Below, piece by piece: positions 16,837-25,865 of a stretch of DNA of 64,000 bases (positions within the stretch are counted from its first letter, which is position 1; each line of letters begins with the position of its first letter). Source of the stretch: Bradyrhizobium sp. Y36. Lineage in GTDB: Bacteria; Pseudomonadota; Alphaproteobacteria; Rhizobiales; Xanthobacteraceae. The position numbers and the translations under genes are program-made. The stretch covers positions 1 through 64,000 of the forward strand of contig NZ_NWTI01000010.1 of the NCBI RefSeq assembly GCF_002531575.1, written 5' to 3'. Below the pieces are notes generated by a model. That model had not been told where the DNA came from and did not search any database. It worked only from the letters and a program-made list of their open reading frames with translations.

Positions 16837-17781
16837 ATGCGTAGTTCGACAGTATTTGCGACAATCATTGCCCTTTCGGCCGCCACCCCCGTGCTCGCCG
16901 ACGACGTCAAGGTCGGCGTCGGCATCTCCGGATGGACCGGCTTCGCGCCGCTGACGCTGGCGAAGGAAGCCGGCATCTTCAAGAAGAACGGGCTCGACGT
17001 CACCATCAAGAAAATCCCGCAGAAGGACCGGCATCTCGCCGTCGCCTCCGGCGACATCCAGTGCGCGGCGACCACGGTCGAGACCTGGATCTCCTGGAAC
17101 GCCAACGGCGTTGCGACCAAGCAGATCTTCCAGCTCGACAAGAGCTTTGGCGCCGACGGCATGGCCGTGCGCAACGACGTCGCCGCGATCAAGGACCTCA
17201 AAGGCAAGACCGTCGCCGCCTCCGCGCCCGGCACCTCGCCTTATTTCGCGCTGGCCTGGATGCTCAAGAAGAACGGCCTCACCGTGAAGGACGTCACCGT
17301 CGTCAACCTCGAGCCGGCCGCCGCTGCGCAGGCCTTCGTCTCCGGCCAGAACGACGCCGCGATGACCTATGAGCCGTACCTCTCGACCGTGCGTGCCGCG
17401 CCCGACAAGGGCAAGATCATCGCGACCACGCTGGACTATCCGATGGTCATGGACACATTCGGCTGCACGCCGAAATTCCTGACCGAGAATCCCAAGGCCG
17501 CCAAGGCGCTCGCCGACAGCTATTTCGAGGCGCTCGACATGATCGCCAAGGATCAGGCCAAGGCCTACGAGATCATGGGCGCCGACGTGAAGCAGACCGG
17601 CGAGCAGTTCGGCAACTCGGCGAAATATCTGCGCTGGCAGGACAAGGCCGCCAATCAGAAGTTCTTTGCCGGCGACTTCCTGACCTTCAACAAGGAAGCC
17701 GCCGACCTCCTGCTCGAGATCGGCATCATCAAGGCCGCGCCGAAGGTCGAGGACCTCTTCGACGCGAGCTTCATCAAGTAA
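16837..17781 (+). CDS. NitT/TauT-family periplasmic binding protein
   Basis: Binding protein of 314 residues with a Sec signal peptide (cleavage probably after TPVLA, residues 16-20). It has the NMT1/SsuA-like fold: VKVGVGISGWTGFAPLTLAKEAGIFKKNG at the mature start, then GMAVRNDVAAIKDLKGKTVAASAPGT. The ATG at 16837 is chosen because the signal peptide follows directly; the open frame extends further upstream. It sits in the hut cluster, so histidine, urocanate or a related imidazole is the likely ligand (inference); the family also takes sulfonates, nitrate and pyrimidine precursors. Confidence 0.88.
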   Translation: MRSSTVFATIIALSAATPVLADDVKVGVGISGWTGFAPLTLAKEAGIFKKNGLDVTIKKIPQKDRHLAVASGDIQCAATTVETWISWNANGVATKQIFQLDKSFGADGMAVRNDVAAIKDLKGKTVAASAPGTSPYFALAWMLKKNGLTVKDVTVVNLEPAAAAQAFVSGQNDAAMTYEPYLSTVRAAPDKGKIIATTLDYPMVMDTFGCTPKFLTENPKAAKALADSYFEALDMIAKDQAKAYEIMGADVKQTGEQFGNSAKYLRWQDKAANQKFFAGDFLTFNKEAADLLLEIGIIKAAPKVEDLFDASFIK

Positions 17782-17795
17782 GTCACTTCAGGAGC

Positions 17796-17825
17796 TGCCG
17801 GCTCCGCCTCGCGGCGGGGCCGGTA
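17796..17825 (+). terminator. Intercistronic stem-loop after the binding-protein gene
   Basis: An 11-bp GC-rich stem (17798-17808 with 17813-17823, one G-T pair, loop TCGC) lies between the binding protein and the permease, without a U-run. Such stem-loops often protect the upstream message and give excess binding protein over membrane components. That role is inferred. Confidence 0.5.
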
Positions 17826-17853
17826 CGTCTGTTCACCGCCCGGATACTTGCCG

Positions 17854-18627
17854 ATGCGTCCCCTTGATCCCGTTACATCGAAGCAGCGCGTGGCCTATGG
17901 CCTTGCGTTCTTCGTGGTGTTCGTCGCCCTCTGGTCGTGGGCGACGTTTGGCGGCTATGTGTCGAAGACCTTTCTCGCCAACCCGCTGACGATGGTGCAG
18001 GAAGGCTATGACCTCCTGGCCAAGCAGGGTTTTGTCTTCGACATCGGGATGACGATCTGGCGCGTCGTCGGCGGCTTCGCGCTCGCCGCGGTCATCGCGG
18101 TGCCGCTCGGCGTGCTGATGGGGGCCTACAAGCCGGTCGAAGCGTTCCTCGAACCGTTCGTCTCCTTCGCGCGCTATCTGCCCGCCTCCGCCTTCATTCC
18201 GCTCCTGATCCTCTGGGCCGGCATCGGGGAGTTGCAGAAGCTACTCGTCATCTTCATCGGCTCTGTCTTCCAGGTCATCCTGATGGTCGCCGTGACCGTC
18301 GGCGCCACGCGGCGCGATCTGGTCGAGGCCGCCTATACGCTCGGGGCGGGCGACCGCGGCATCATCCGCCGCGTTCTGCTGCCCTCCTCCGCGCCCGAGA
18401 TCGCCGAAATCCTGCGGCTGGTGCTGGGCTGGGCCTGGACCTACGTCATCGTCGCCGAGCTGATCGGCTCCTCCTCCGGCATCGGTCACATGATCACCGA
18501 CAGCCAGGCGCTGCTCAACACCGGACAGATCATCTTCGGCATCATCGTGATCGGGCTGATCGGCCTGCTCTCGGACTTCCTGTTCAAGGCGTTCAACGCC
18601 TGGCTGTTTCCGTGGAGGCTCGCATGA
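17854..18627 (+). CDS. NitT/TauT-family ABC permease
   Basis: Inner-membrane permease of 257 residues with about six hydrophobic segments. It carries the BPD_transp_1 coupling motif EAAYTLGAGDRGIIRRVLLPSSAPEI near 150-175. The ATG at 17854 is preferred to TTG two codons upstream. It overlaps the ATPase gene by ATGA. It works with the binding protein 72 bp upstream. Confidence 0.9.
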   Translation: MRPLDPVTSKQRVAYGLAFFVVFVALWSWATFGGYVSKTFLANPLTMVQEGYDLLAKQGFVFDIGMTIWRVVGGFALAAVIAVPLGVLMGAYKPVEAFLEPFVSFARYLPASAFIPLLILWAGIGELQKLLVIFIGSVFQVILMVAVTVGATRRDLVEAAYTLGAGDRGIIRRVLLPSSAPEIAEILRLVLGWAWTYVIVAELIGSSSGIGHMITDSQALLNTGQIIFGIIVIGLIGLLSDFLFKAFNAWLFPWRLA

Positions 18628-19409
18628 CGATCCTCAAGGTCGAGCAGGTCTCGCGCACCTTCCCCGCACGCCACGGCAACGCGCCGACCAGGGCGCTGGA
18701 GCCGACCGACCTCGTCATCGGCAACAACGACTTCGTCACCATCCTCGGCCCCTCCGGCTGCGGCAAGTCCACACTGCTGCGCATCGTCGCCGGGCTCGAC
18801 CGTCCGACCAGCGGCCGCGTCACGCTCGACGGGCGCGAGGTCACCGGCCCCGGTGCCGAGCGCGGCATGGTGTTCCAGTCCTACACTCTGTTCCCCTGGC
18901 TCACCGTGCGCGAGAATATCGCGTTCGGTCTGCGTGAGCGTGGCGTGTCCGAGGTGGAGCGCCACAAAGTCGCCGACGCCCTCATCCGCCAGGTTGGGCT
19001 CACCGGCTTCGAGAACCACTGGCCGAAGCAGCTCTCCGGCGGCATGCAGCAGCGCACGGCGATTGCCCGCGCACTCGCCAACGACCCAAAGATCCTGCTG
19101 CTCGACGAGCCGTTCGGCGCGCTCGACAACCAGACCCGCGCGCTGATGCAGGAGATGCTGCTCAGCATCTGGGAGCGCGACCAGAAGACCGTTTTGTTCG
19201 TCACCCACGACATCGAGGAAGCCATCTTCCTCGGCAGCCGCGTCATCGTCATGAGCGCGCGCCCCGGCCGGATCAAGGCCGAGATCGTCGTGGACCTGCC
19301 GCATCCGCGCTCCTACAAAATCAAGACCACGCCGGAATTCGTCCAGCTCAAGGAGCGGCTGGTCGAGGAAATCCGCACCGAGGCACTGAAGGTCGCCGAA
19401 CATGCCTGA
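18624..19409 (+). CDS. NitT/TauT-family ABC ATPase
   Basis: ATPase of 261 residues. Walker A GPSGCGKST lies near 45-53, the signature LSGGMQQRTAIARAL near 140, Walker B ILLLDEPFGALD near 160, and the switch histidine in VTHDIEEAIFL. The start ATG overlaps the permease stop by 4 bp, so upstream in-frame codons were discarded. The 3' end overlaps the amidase gene by 8 bp. Confidence 0.92.
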   Translation: MTILKVEQVSRTFPARHGNAPTRALEPTDLVIGNNDFVTILGPSGCGKSTLLRIVAGLDRPTSGRVTLDGREVTGPGAERGMVFQSYTLFPWLTVRENIAFGLRERGVSEVERHKVADALIRQVGLTGFENHWPKQLSGGMQQRTAIARALANDPKILLLDEPFGALDNQTRALMQEMLLSIWERDQKTVLFVTHDIEEAIFLGSRVIVMSARPGRIKAEIVVDLPHPRSYKIKTTPEFVQLKERLVEEIRTEALKVAEHA

Positions 19410-20634
19410 CACCAAGCCGCGCGCCGACGGACAGCGCGTTCTCGCCGACCTCAACGCGCTTCGCGCCATCGGCGCCTACAAGACCGGCGTGCACAAGCCG
19501 ACCTTCTCCGAGCCGCACAGGCTGTCGCTGGACTGGCTGGTGCGGAAGCTGCCCGACGCCGGCCTCACTGCGGCGATCGACGGCATCGGCAACGTGTTCG
19601 GCACCAGCACGAAGGCTGGACCGAAGCTCCTGGCCGGATCGCATCTGGAAAGCCAGAACTATGCCGGCTGGCTCGATGGTCCGCTCGGCGTGGTCTATGC
19701 ACTCGAAGCGGCCCGCGTGCTCAACGCCGATCCCTCGCTCAACGGTGCGGTCGAAGTCGCCGCATGGTGCGATGAGGAAGGTCATTTCGGCAGCTTCCTC
19801 GGCTCGCGCTCCTATGTCGGACAGGTGACCGAGGCCGAGATCGACGCCGCGCGCGACCGCACCAGCGGCCGCACCATGCGCGACGCGCTCGCCGATATGG
19901 GGCTCGCCGGCCGCCCGCGCATCGGCGTCGAGCCGGGCCGCCACGTCGGATACCTCGAGGCGCATATCGAGCAGGGCGACACGCTCGAGAGCGGCAAGCT
20001 CGCGATCGGCGTCGTCACCTCCATCGTCGGCATCTGGCAGTACCGCATCAATTTCACCGGCGAACAAAATCATGCCGGCACCACGCGCATGGCGGTGCGC
20101 AAGGATGCCGGACTGACACTGGCCAAATTCTGCGTTGCGATCGATGAACGTTTTCCGGCCGCGTGCGGTCCCCGCACGGTCTGGACCACCGGCCGCATCA
20201 CGCTCGATCCGGGCGCGCCGAGCATCATCCCCGGCGGCGCCGAGATGCTGTTCCAGATCCGCGACGACAATCCGGCCGTGATCGCGCGGCTGGAGGAGCT
20301 GTTGCGAGCCATGGCGGCCGAGGTCAGTGCGAGGGGACCCTGCTCGGTCAGGGTCGACAAGATCCGCACCGGTGCGCCCGCCATGATGAACCCGGGTATT
20401 CAGGATGCGATCGACGCCGCGAGCAAGGCTCTGGCCGGCGGACGCTCCATCCGCATGCCCAGCGGCGCCGGCCACGATGCGCAGATGCTCGCGACCGTCA
20501 TGCCGGCCGGCATGCTGTTCGTGCCGTCGATCGGCGGCATCAGCCATCACTGGACCGAAAACACCGCGGACGCCGATATCGTCACCGGCGCAGAGGTGTT
20601 CGTCGATGCCTGCCGGCGGATTCTCGGCGGCTGA
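19402..20634 (+). CDS. M20-family amidase (N-carbamoyl-amino-acid hydrolase/allantoate amidohydrolase type)
   Basis: Zinc amidohydrolase of 410 residues, normal length. Metal ligands are visible in AGSHLES, GWLDGPLGV, CDEEG, LEAHIEQG and the terminal GISHHW. The dimerisation domain includes GEQNHAGTTRM. Members cleave N-carbamoyl-amino acids, allantoate or ureidoglycolate, and some L-carbamoylases also accept N-formyl amino acids (established for the family). As the last gene of the hutF-hutC-transporter run and with no hutG present, it could deformylate N-formylglutamate. That is a hypothesis; a ureide substrate is the alternative. Confidence 0.85.
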   Translation: MPDTKPRADGQRVLADLNALRAIGAYKTGVHKPTFSEPHRLSLDWLVRKLPDAGLTAAIDGIGNVFGTSTKAGPKLLAGSHLESQNYAGWLDGPLGVVYALEAARVLNADPSLNGAVEVAAWCDEEGHFGSFLGSRSYVGQVTEAEIDAARDRTSGRTMRDALADMGLAGRPRIGVEPGRHVGYLEAHIEQGDTLESGKLAIGVVTSIVGIWQYRINFTGEQNHAGTTRMAVRKDAGLTLAKFCVAIDERFPAACGPRTVWTTGRITLDPGAPSIIPGGAEMLFQIRDDNPAVIARLEELLRAMAAEVSARGPCSVRVDKIRTGAPAMMNPGIQDAIDAASKALAGGRSIRMPSGAGHDAQMLATVMPAGMLFVPSIGGISHHWTENTADADIVTGAEVFVDACRRILGG

Positions 20635-20932
20635 TGCCAGCCATGTCTCGACCGGCTCGACCGCGATTGCCGCGGTGCGCCTGCTGCAGGCCGCGATGCT
20701 TCGGGTTCGCGCGGTGGACGGATGCCCGCTGTTCCAGCGTGGCGCGGGCAGCTCGATACCGCTGGCGGAGACACAACCTTCCCTGATTGGTGGGGCGATT
20801 GCGAGCATCGGCCCCGTGGCCAGCGCGAGGCACGTATCTTGAGCAGGATCGGGCAAAACCCGACCGCTTTGGGAAAGACGCCGGTCGGGCCTCTTGCCTA
20901 GAACATGGCCCGCACGTGCGAGAAGGTCCGCC
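20635..20932 (+). other. Interval after the amidase; orphan open frame
   Basis: About 300 bp before the catalase-like gene. A frame in phase with neither neighbour stays open to TGA at 20840-20842 and has coding-like GC3 (for instance AIAAVRLLQAAMLRVRAVDG), but no ribosome site or convincing start. It could be a gene remnant. Promoter for the catalase-like gene is presumably near 20843-20920. Confidence 0.3.
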
Positions 20933-21859
20933 ATGTCCAAGAGCCCGAACGGTGCCGCAACGCCCGCCTCGATCGTTGACGCCCTGAAGGCCGTCGCCGG
21001 CAATCCGTCAAAGGTCCGCGCGAGCTTCGCCAAGGGCTCGTGCGTTCGCGGCACCTACACCCCGTCGGACCGGGCCGGGGAAGTCACGCGATCGCAGAGT
21101 TTTACGAAACCATCGCGCGTTCTGGCGCGCTTCTCGGTGGGCGGCGGCAATCCTGCGGTCGCCGACACCAACAATCTGGTGCTGCGCGGTTTCAGCTTCA
21201 AGCTCGGCGACGACGATCACCGCTCCGACATTCTCGTGGAGAGCGCGCCCGTGCATTTTGCGCGAACGCTGGACCAGATGCAGGCTTTCCTCGAGGCCCG
21301 CATCCCGGGGCCGGACGGCAAGCCTGACATGGCGAAGGTCAAGGCCTTCTCGGCGGCCAACCCCGAGACGCTCAATCAGGCGAGTTACGTCGCCGCACGC
21401 CGGCTGCCCGGAAGCTTTGCCGGCACGACCTATTGGGGCGTGCATGCCTTCCCGGCAACGAACGCGCAAGGCGAGACGCGCTTCATCAAGTTCAAAATCG
21501 TCCCGACCGGCGGCGAGATCACGCTGAGCGACGACGAAGCGAGGGCGAAGCCGGCCGACTTCCTGCATGCCGAACTGGGCACACGCATCGCAGCGGGCCA
21601 TGTCCGCTTCAACGTGATGGCCCTGCTCGACCGCCCCGGCGATCCCGTCATGGATGTGACCATGCGCTGGCCGGATGAGGATAGCCGCGACGAGGTGCGG
21701 CTGGGGACGATCGTCATCACGGGATTCGAACCGGGCCCGGCCTGCGACGCCTCCATCTTCAATCCGGCCAATCTCGCCGACGGCATCGGCCACCCACCGG
21801 ACGAGATCTTCGCGGCGCGGGGCGCGGCCTACGCCATCTCGCTCGCCAAGCGTCGCTGA
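20933..21859 (+). CDS. Catalase-fold heme protein (SrpA-like)
   Basis: Short catalase-superfamily protein of 308 residues. The catalase core is visible: SRVLARFSVGGGNPAVADTNNLVLRGFSFKL near 55-85. A proximal-type heme motif, RGAAYAISLAKRR, lies at the very end, with Y as the likely axial ligand. At the distal site a conventional catalase has HARG; here the equivalent stretch reads KGSCVRGTY, so the distal His is missing. Such small paralogues are usually peroxidase-like. There is no signal peptide. ATG 20933 has AGAAGG upstream. Convergent with the AraC gene. Confidence 0.85.
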   Translation: MSKSPNGAATPASIVDALKAVAGNPSKVRASFAKGSCVRGTYTPSDRAGEVTRSQSFTKPSRVLARFSVGGGNPAVADTNNLVLRGFSFKLGDDDHRSDILVESAPVHFARTLDQMQAFLEARIPGPDGKPDMAKVKAFSAANPETLNQASYVAARRLPGSFAGTTYWGVHAFPATNAQGETRFIKFKIVPTGGEITLSDDEARAKPADFLHAELGTRIAAGHVRFNVMALLDRPGDPVMDVTMRWPDEDSRDEVRLGTIVITGFEPGPACDASIFNPANLADGIGHPPDEIFAARGAAYAISLAKRR

Positions 21860-21878
21860 GGACGGAAGCCCCCCGAAT

Positions 21879-22811
21879 TCACGTTTCGCCGCTCGGAGCA
21901 CCGAGCGCCTCGCGGCGCCAGAGGGCCGGGCTGACGCCGGCGATCGACGAAAACACCCGCGTGAAGTGACTCTGGTTGGCGAACCCGGCCGAGATCGCGA
22001 TCTCCGACAGCGGCAGGTCGCGGACGGTCATCAATTGCTTGGCGGCCTTCACGCGCTGATGCAGCAGCCATTGGTGCGGCGGCAGGCCGACGGAGATTCG
22101 AAACGCGCGCGAGAAATGGCTGACCGAGAGATCGAGCTCGGCCGCGACCTTCTGCAACGACAGCCTGCCGCCAAGATCCGACTCGAGCCGCTCGCAGGCG
22201 CGCTTCGCCTGCCACGGTGCGAGACCGCCGCGCGCGAGCGCGGACGTGCGCTGAAGCCCGCCATAGGCCTGGGCGACGTGAGCGGTCAACCCGAGCATCA
22301 TGTGGTCGATGAAGAGCTGGTTGGCCTCGTCCGGCCTGCGCAGGCCTTCCTGCAGCGACGCACCGATGTGGCGAATGATTCCATCATCATGCCCGACGCC
22401 GGCCTGGCAGTCGAGCTCGTCGACCCGCGGCACTTTGCTCTCTTCGGCGATGCTGTCGAGCGCCGAACGCGGAATGTAGAAAAACAGCGAATGGAACGGC
22501 TTGTCGATCACATAGCGCGGATCGCGCGTGAGGTCGTAGAGATAGGTCGTGCCGGCGCGGATGTCCGACCTCATGATGCAGTTGCCGCGCTCCCACAGCT
22601 CGCAATCCGGGTAATCCTGCAGCTTCAGGCTGACGAGGAAGGCGTCTTCCGCGGTGAGCGATCCCGACAGACCCCGCACCGGATGATCGTTCCGCGTTTC
22701 GGTGACCGCGAGCTCGGCGCTGCGCAGCGAGCGCGTGACCAGGGCAGGCGGCGCCTCCTTCAGGTGCAGGAATTGCCCGAGCTTCGATCCGTAGGCGCCT
22801 GCCTGTGCCAT
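21879..22811 (-). CDS. AraC family transcriptional regulator
   Basis: Regulator of 310 residues. The C-terminal AraC DNA-binding domain begins near residue 205 (RLSLQKVAAELDLSVSHFSRAFRISVG, then LPLSEIAISAGFANQSHFTRVFSSIAGVSPALWRR), with both helix-turn-helix units intact. The N-terminal 190 residues are a non-canonical sensing domain. It is convergent with the catalase-like gene with 19 bp between, so it need not control it. Confidence 0.92.
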   Translation of the reverse strand: MAQAGAYGSKLGQFLHLKEAPPALVTRSLRSAELAVTETRNDHPVRGLSGSLTAEDAFLVSLKLQDYPDCELWERGNCIMRSDIRAGTTYLYDLTRDPRYVIDKPFHSLFFYIPRSALDSIAEESKVPRVDELDCQAGVGHDDGIIRHIGASLQEGLRRPDEANQLFIDHMMLGLTAHVAQAYGGLQRTSALARGGLAPWQAKRACERLESDLGGRLSLQKVAAELDLSVSHFSRAFRISVGLPPHQWLLHQRVKAAKQLMTVRDLPLSEIAISAGFANQSHFTRVFSSIAGVSPALWRREALGAPSGET

Positions 22812-23071
22812 TCAATGAGTCCTTCTGTGGAAGTTCACGTGCAGGCCACAGCGTCCTGCGATTTGTGGAGCGGTATTATCCGGCATCCGCAAATGACTGT
22901 CCACGCGGCACACGTTGCGAGCACGATCGCCGCGATGCTCGCGTCCCGCGCAGCGGGACGATTTCACAGCAACTTCAACAGGATCTCACGACGCATTGGT
23001 TTTCGGCATCCATCACGCGTTTTCACAAACGCACGACAATGCGGCGCGACCTGTCGTCGTACCGCAATCCG

Positions 23072-25585
23072 CTAGAACGATGTTCCGCCACCGAACCTGA
23101 ACTCCTGGACGACGTCGTACTTGCCCTTGGTGATCGGCACGGCATAGTCGAAGCGCAGCGGTCCGAACGGGGAGGCCCAGATCAGACCGACACCGACCGA
23201 CGATCGCACCGTGTTGCCGTCGTCATATTGCAATCCACAGGTCGGACACGCCTTGGTATTGACCTCGCCCGTGGCCGACCACGAGGTGGGCCCCTGATAG
23301 CCCCAGAGCGAGCCGGCATCGGCATAGACCGCGCCTTTCAGGCCGACCTCCTTGGGCAGGAACCAGAACGGCATCTGCAGCTCCGCGGACGCGCCCCAAT
23401 ATTTCGTGCCGCCGAGCGCATCGCCGTTGGAGCCGTAGTTGTAGTAGGTGATGTCGCGCGGACCGATGCCGTTCGAGGCGAAGCCGCGCACCAGGTTCGG
23501 CCCCATCTGGAAGTGGTCCAGCATGCGCAGATCCTGGTTTCCGAGCTTGCTGAGCAGGCCGCCCTGGAGATGGATCACGCTGACGATCTCGGAGACGAGC
23601 GGCGTGTAGTATTTGGTGTCCAGCGCGGTCTTCAGATAAGTGACATCGCCGCCGACTCCGGCGAAATCCTGCCGGAAGTCGACCAGCAAGCCATCCGTCG
23701 GATTCTTGGTGTTGTCGAGCGTGTTGTAATTCAGCGTGTAACCGAGCGCCGAGGTCCAGGTCGCGCCGTTCGCCAGCTCCTTCCGGACCGGCAGGCTCGA
23801 CTCGCCGTCGCCGTAGCAGCCGTAGCCATAAACGCCCGAGCTCGTCGAATTGGTCGGGTCCACGCCGCCCAGGACGTTCTGGATGTAGGCCGGAGTCGGA
23901 TTGAAGGCCAGCGAGGTGTTGGAGGCGTTGTTGTTGCAGTTGTTGTAGGCGCTGGCGAGCGTGATGCTCTGCTGATAGAGCGAATAGCGCAGCTGGAGCG
24001 AGAGGTCTTCGCGCAACGCAAGGCCGATGCGGGGAGAGAAGCCGAGGGTCGTCACCCCGTAACTCGTATAGCTATTCGACTTCTGCTGCTTCCAATAGGT
24101 GTCGAAGCCGAGCGCCATCCGATAGTCGAGCAGATAGGGCTCGACGAAGGACAGCGATATGCCGCGCGAATATTGGCCATAGCTGACGGAGGCCTTGGCG
24201 TAGAGTCCCTTGCCGAGCAAATTGCGCTCGGAGACGGAGACTTCGGCGAGCGCCCCGTCGCTGGTGGAGTAGCCGCCCGAGATCGAGAAGTCGCCGGTCG
24301 ATTTCTCCTCCATCTCGACGACCAGGATGACGCGGTCGCTGGAGGAACCTGGCTCGGTGACAATCTTGACGCTCTTGAAGTAATCGAGGTTCTTCAGCCG
24401 GCGCTCGGCGCGGTCGACCAGCGCGCGGTTGTAGGCATCTCCTTCCGAAAGGTCGAATTCGCGGCGGATCACGTAGTCGCGCGTGCGGGTGTTGCCGCGC
24501 AGGGTGATGCGCTCGATATAGGTGCGCGGGCCTTCGTCGACGTTGAACACGATGGAGACGGTGTGTGCCTCGAAATTGCGGTCGCCGCCGGGACGGACCA
24601 CGGCAAAGGCATAGCCGCGGCGCGAGGCCTCGATCTGCATCTCCTCGGTCGACTTCTCGACCTGTTCGACGTTGTAGAGTGAGCCGGCACTGACCCGCGA
24701 ATAGCCGCGGAGCGTAGCCGTGTCGAAATTGGCAATGCTGGAGCGGAACTCGACGGAGCCGATGCGATATTGGGCGCCCTCCTCGATCTTGAAGGTGACG
24801 TTGAAGCCCTTCTTCTCCGGATCGTATTCGGTGAGCGCGGCGACCACCTGGACGTCGGCAAAGCCGTTCTTGAGGTAGAAGCGGCGGATCAGGTCGCGGT
24901 CGGCTTCGACGCGGTCGGAATCGTAGATGTCACCGCTGGTGAGGAAGCTCAGCAGGTTCGATTCGCGGGTCTTGATGACATCCCTGAGGCGATAGGACGA
25001 GAACGCGCTGTTGCCGACGAACTCGATCGACTTGACACCGGTCTTGGCGCCCTCTTCCACCGTGAAGACGAGATCGACACGGTTGTTCGGCTGCTCGATG
25101 ATCTCAGGGGTGACGCGGACGTCGTAGCGGCCCGAGCGCCGGTAGATTTCGGCGATGCGCAGCGTGTCGGACTGCACCAGCGCGCGCGAAAACGTCCCGC
25201 GCGGCTTGGACTGGATTTCCGCCGAGAGTTGCTCGTCCTTGATCTTCTTGTTGCCCTCGAAGGCGACGCGGCCGATCACGGCGTTCTCGACGACCGACAC
25301 CACGATGCGGCCGCCGGTCCGATCGATCCTCACGTCCTGGAACAGGCCCGTCCCGATCAGCGCCTTGAGCCCGTCATCGATGGCGGGTTGATCGAGGCGG
25401 CCGCCGGCCGAGGGCCGGAAGTAGGAGCGGACCGTTTCGGCCTCGACGCGGCGGTTACCTTCAACCACGATCGTCTCGACGCCCTGCGCCGCCGCCGGCT
25501 GCGGCAGCAGCACAACCGAAATTGAACCCGCAACCGATAAAACACCCATCGCCACCGCGATCAGCAAGGCCCGCAACACCGACAT
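23072..25585 (-). CDS. bamA: Outer membrane protein assembly factor BamA
   Basis: Omp85 protein of about 837 residues: signal peptide ending QPAAAQG, five POTRA repeats (first VETIVVEGNRRVEAETVRSYF) to about residue 420, then a C-terminal barrel ending in the targeting signal FRFGGGTSF. The barrel holds the conserved LVRGFASNGIGPRD loop (RGF motif) and an inserted Cys/Asn-rich loop (NNCNNNASNTS). The ATG 25585 or a TTG at 25597, which sits better behind AGGAGGTG, is the start. It folds outer-membrane barrel proteins. The usual neighbours rseP, lpxD and fabZ are absent here, so this may be a second copy. Confidence 0.9.
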   Translation of the reverse strand: MSVLRALLIAVAMGVLSVAGSISVVLLPQPAAAQGVETIVVEGNRRVEAETVRSYFRPSAGGRLDQPAIDDGLKALIGTGLFQDVRIDRTGGRIVVSVVENAVIGRVAFEGNKKIKDEQLSAEIQSKPRGTFSRALVQSDTLRIAEIYRRSGRYDVRVTPEIIEQPNNRVDLVFTVEEGAKTGVKSIEFVGNSAFSSYRLRDVIKTRESNLLSFLTSGDIYDSDRVEADRDLIRRFYLKNGFADVQVVAALTEYDPEKKGFNVTFKIEEGAQYRIGSVEFRSSIANFDTATLRGYSRVSAGSLYNVEQVEKSTEEMQIEASRRGYAFAVVRPGGDRNFEAHTVSIVFNVDEGPRTYIERITLRGNTRTRDYVIRREFDLSEGDAYNRALVDRAERRLKNLDYFKSVKIVTEPGSSSDRVILVVEMEEKSTGDFSISGGYSTSDGALAEVSVSERNLLGKGLYAKASVSYGQYSRGISLSFVEPYLLDYRMALGFDTYWKQQKSNSYTSYGVTTLGFSPRIGLALREDLSLQLRYSLYQQSITLASAYNNCNNNASNTSLAFNPTPAYIQNVLGGVDPTNSTSSGVYGYGCYGDGESSLPVRKELANGATWTSALGYTLNYNTLDNTKNPTDGLLVDFRQDFAGVGGDVTYLKTALDTKYYTPLVSEIVSVIHLQGGLLSKLGNQDLRMLDHFQMGPNLVRGFASNGIGPRDITYYNYGSNGDALGGTKYWGASAELQMPFWFLPKEVGLKGAVYADAGSLWGYQGPTSWSATGEVNTKACPTCGLQYDDGNTVRSSVGVGLIWASPFGPLRFDYAVPITKGKYDVVQEFRFGGGTSF

Positions 25586-25865
25586 TCCACACCTCAAGAG
25601 CACCTCCTGCTCTGAAACGGGACGGCTGTGGCCGTGATGTGGCTTTGAGATTGCTGGACTGTTTCCGGTCGTTGAATTTGATTGGCGGATCCGCCGCGTG
25701 GGCGCGATCGCCATGACGACCGCGCGTGCCTTCCGGCGCGCATGGCCGGCGCCCCGGCCCCTGGCGCGCAGTTCGGCCGCGCGAGCGCACAGCAACATCG
25801 CGCAACGCCTGAATTCTTTACAGCCTCTTAAGCCGGTGCGAGAGGCGACCGCATCAGGAATTCGC

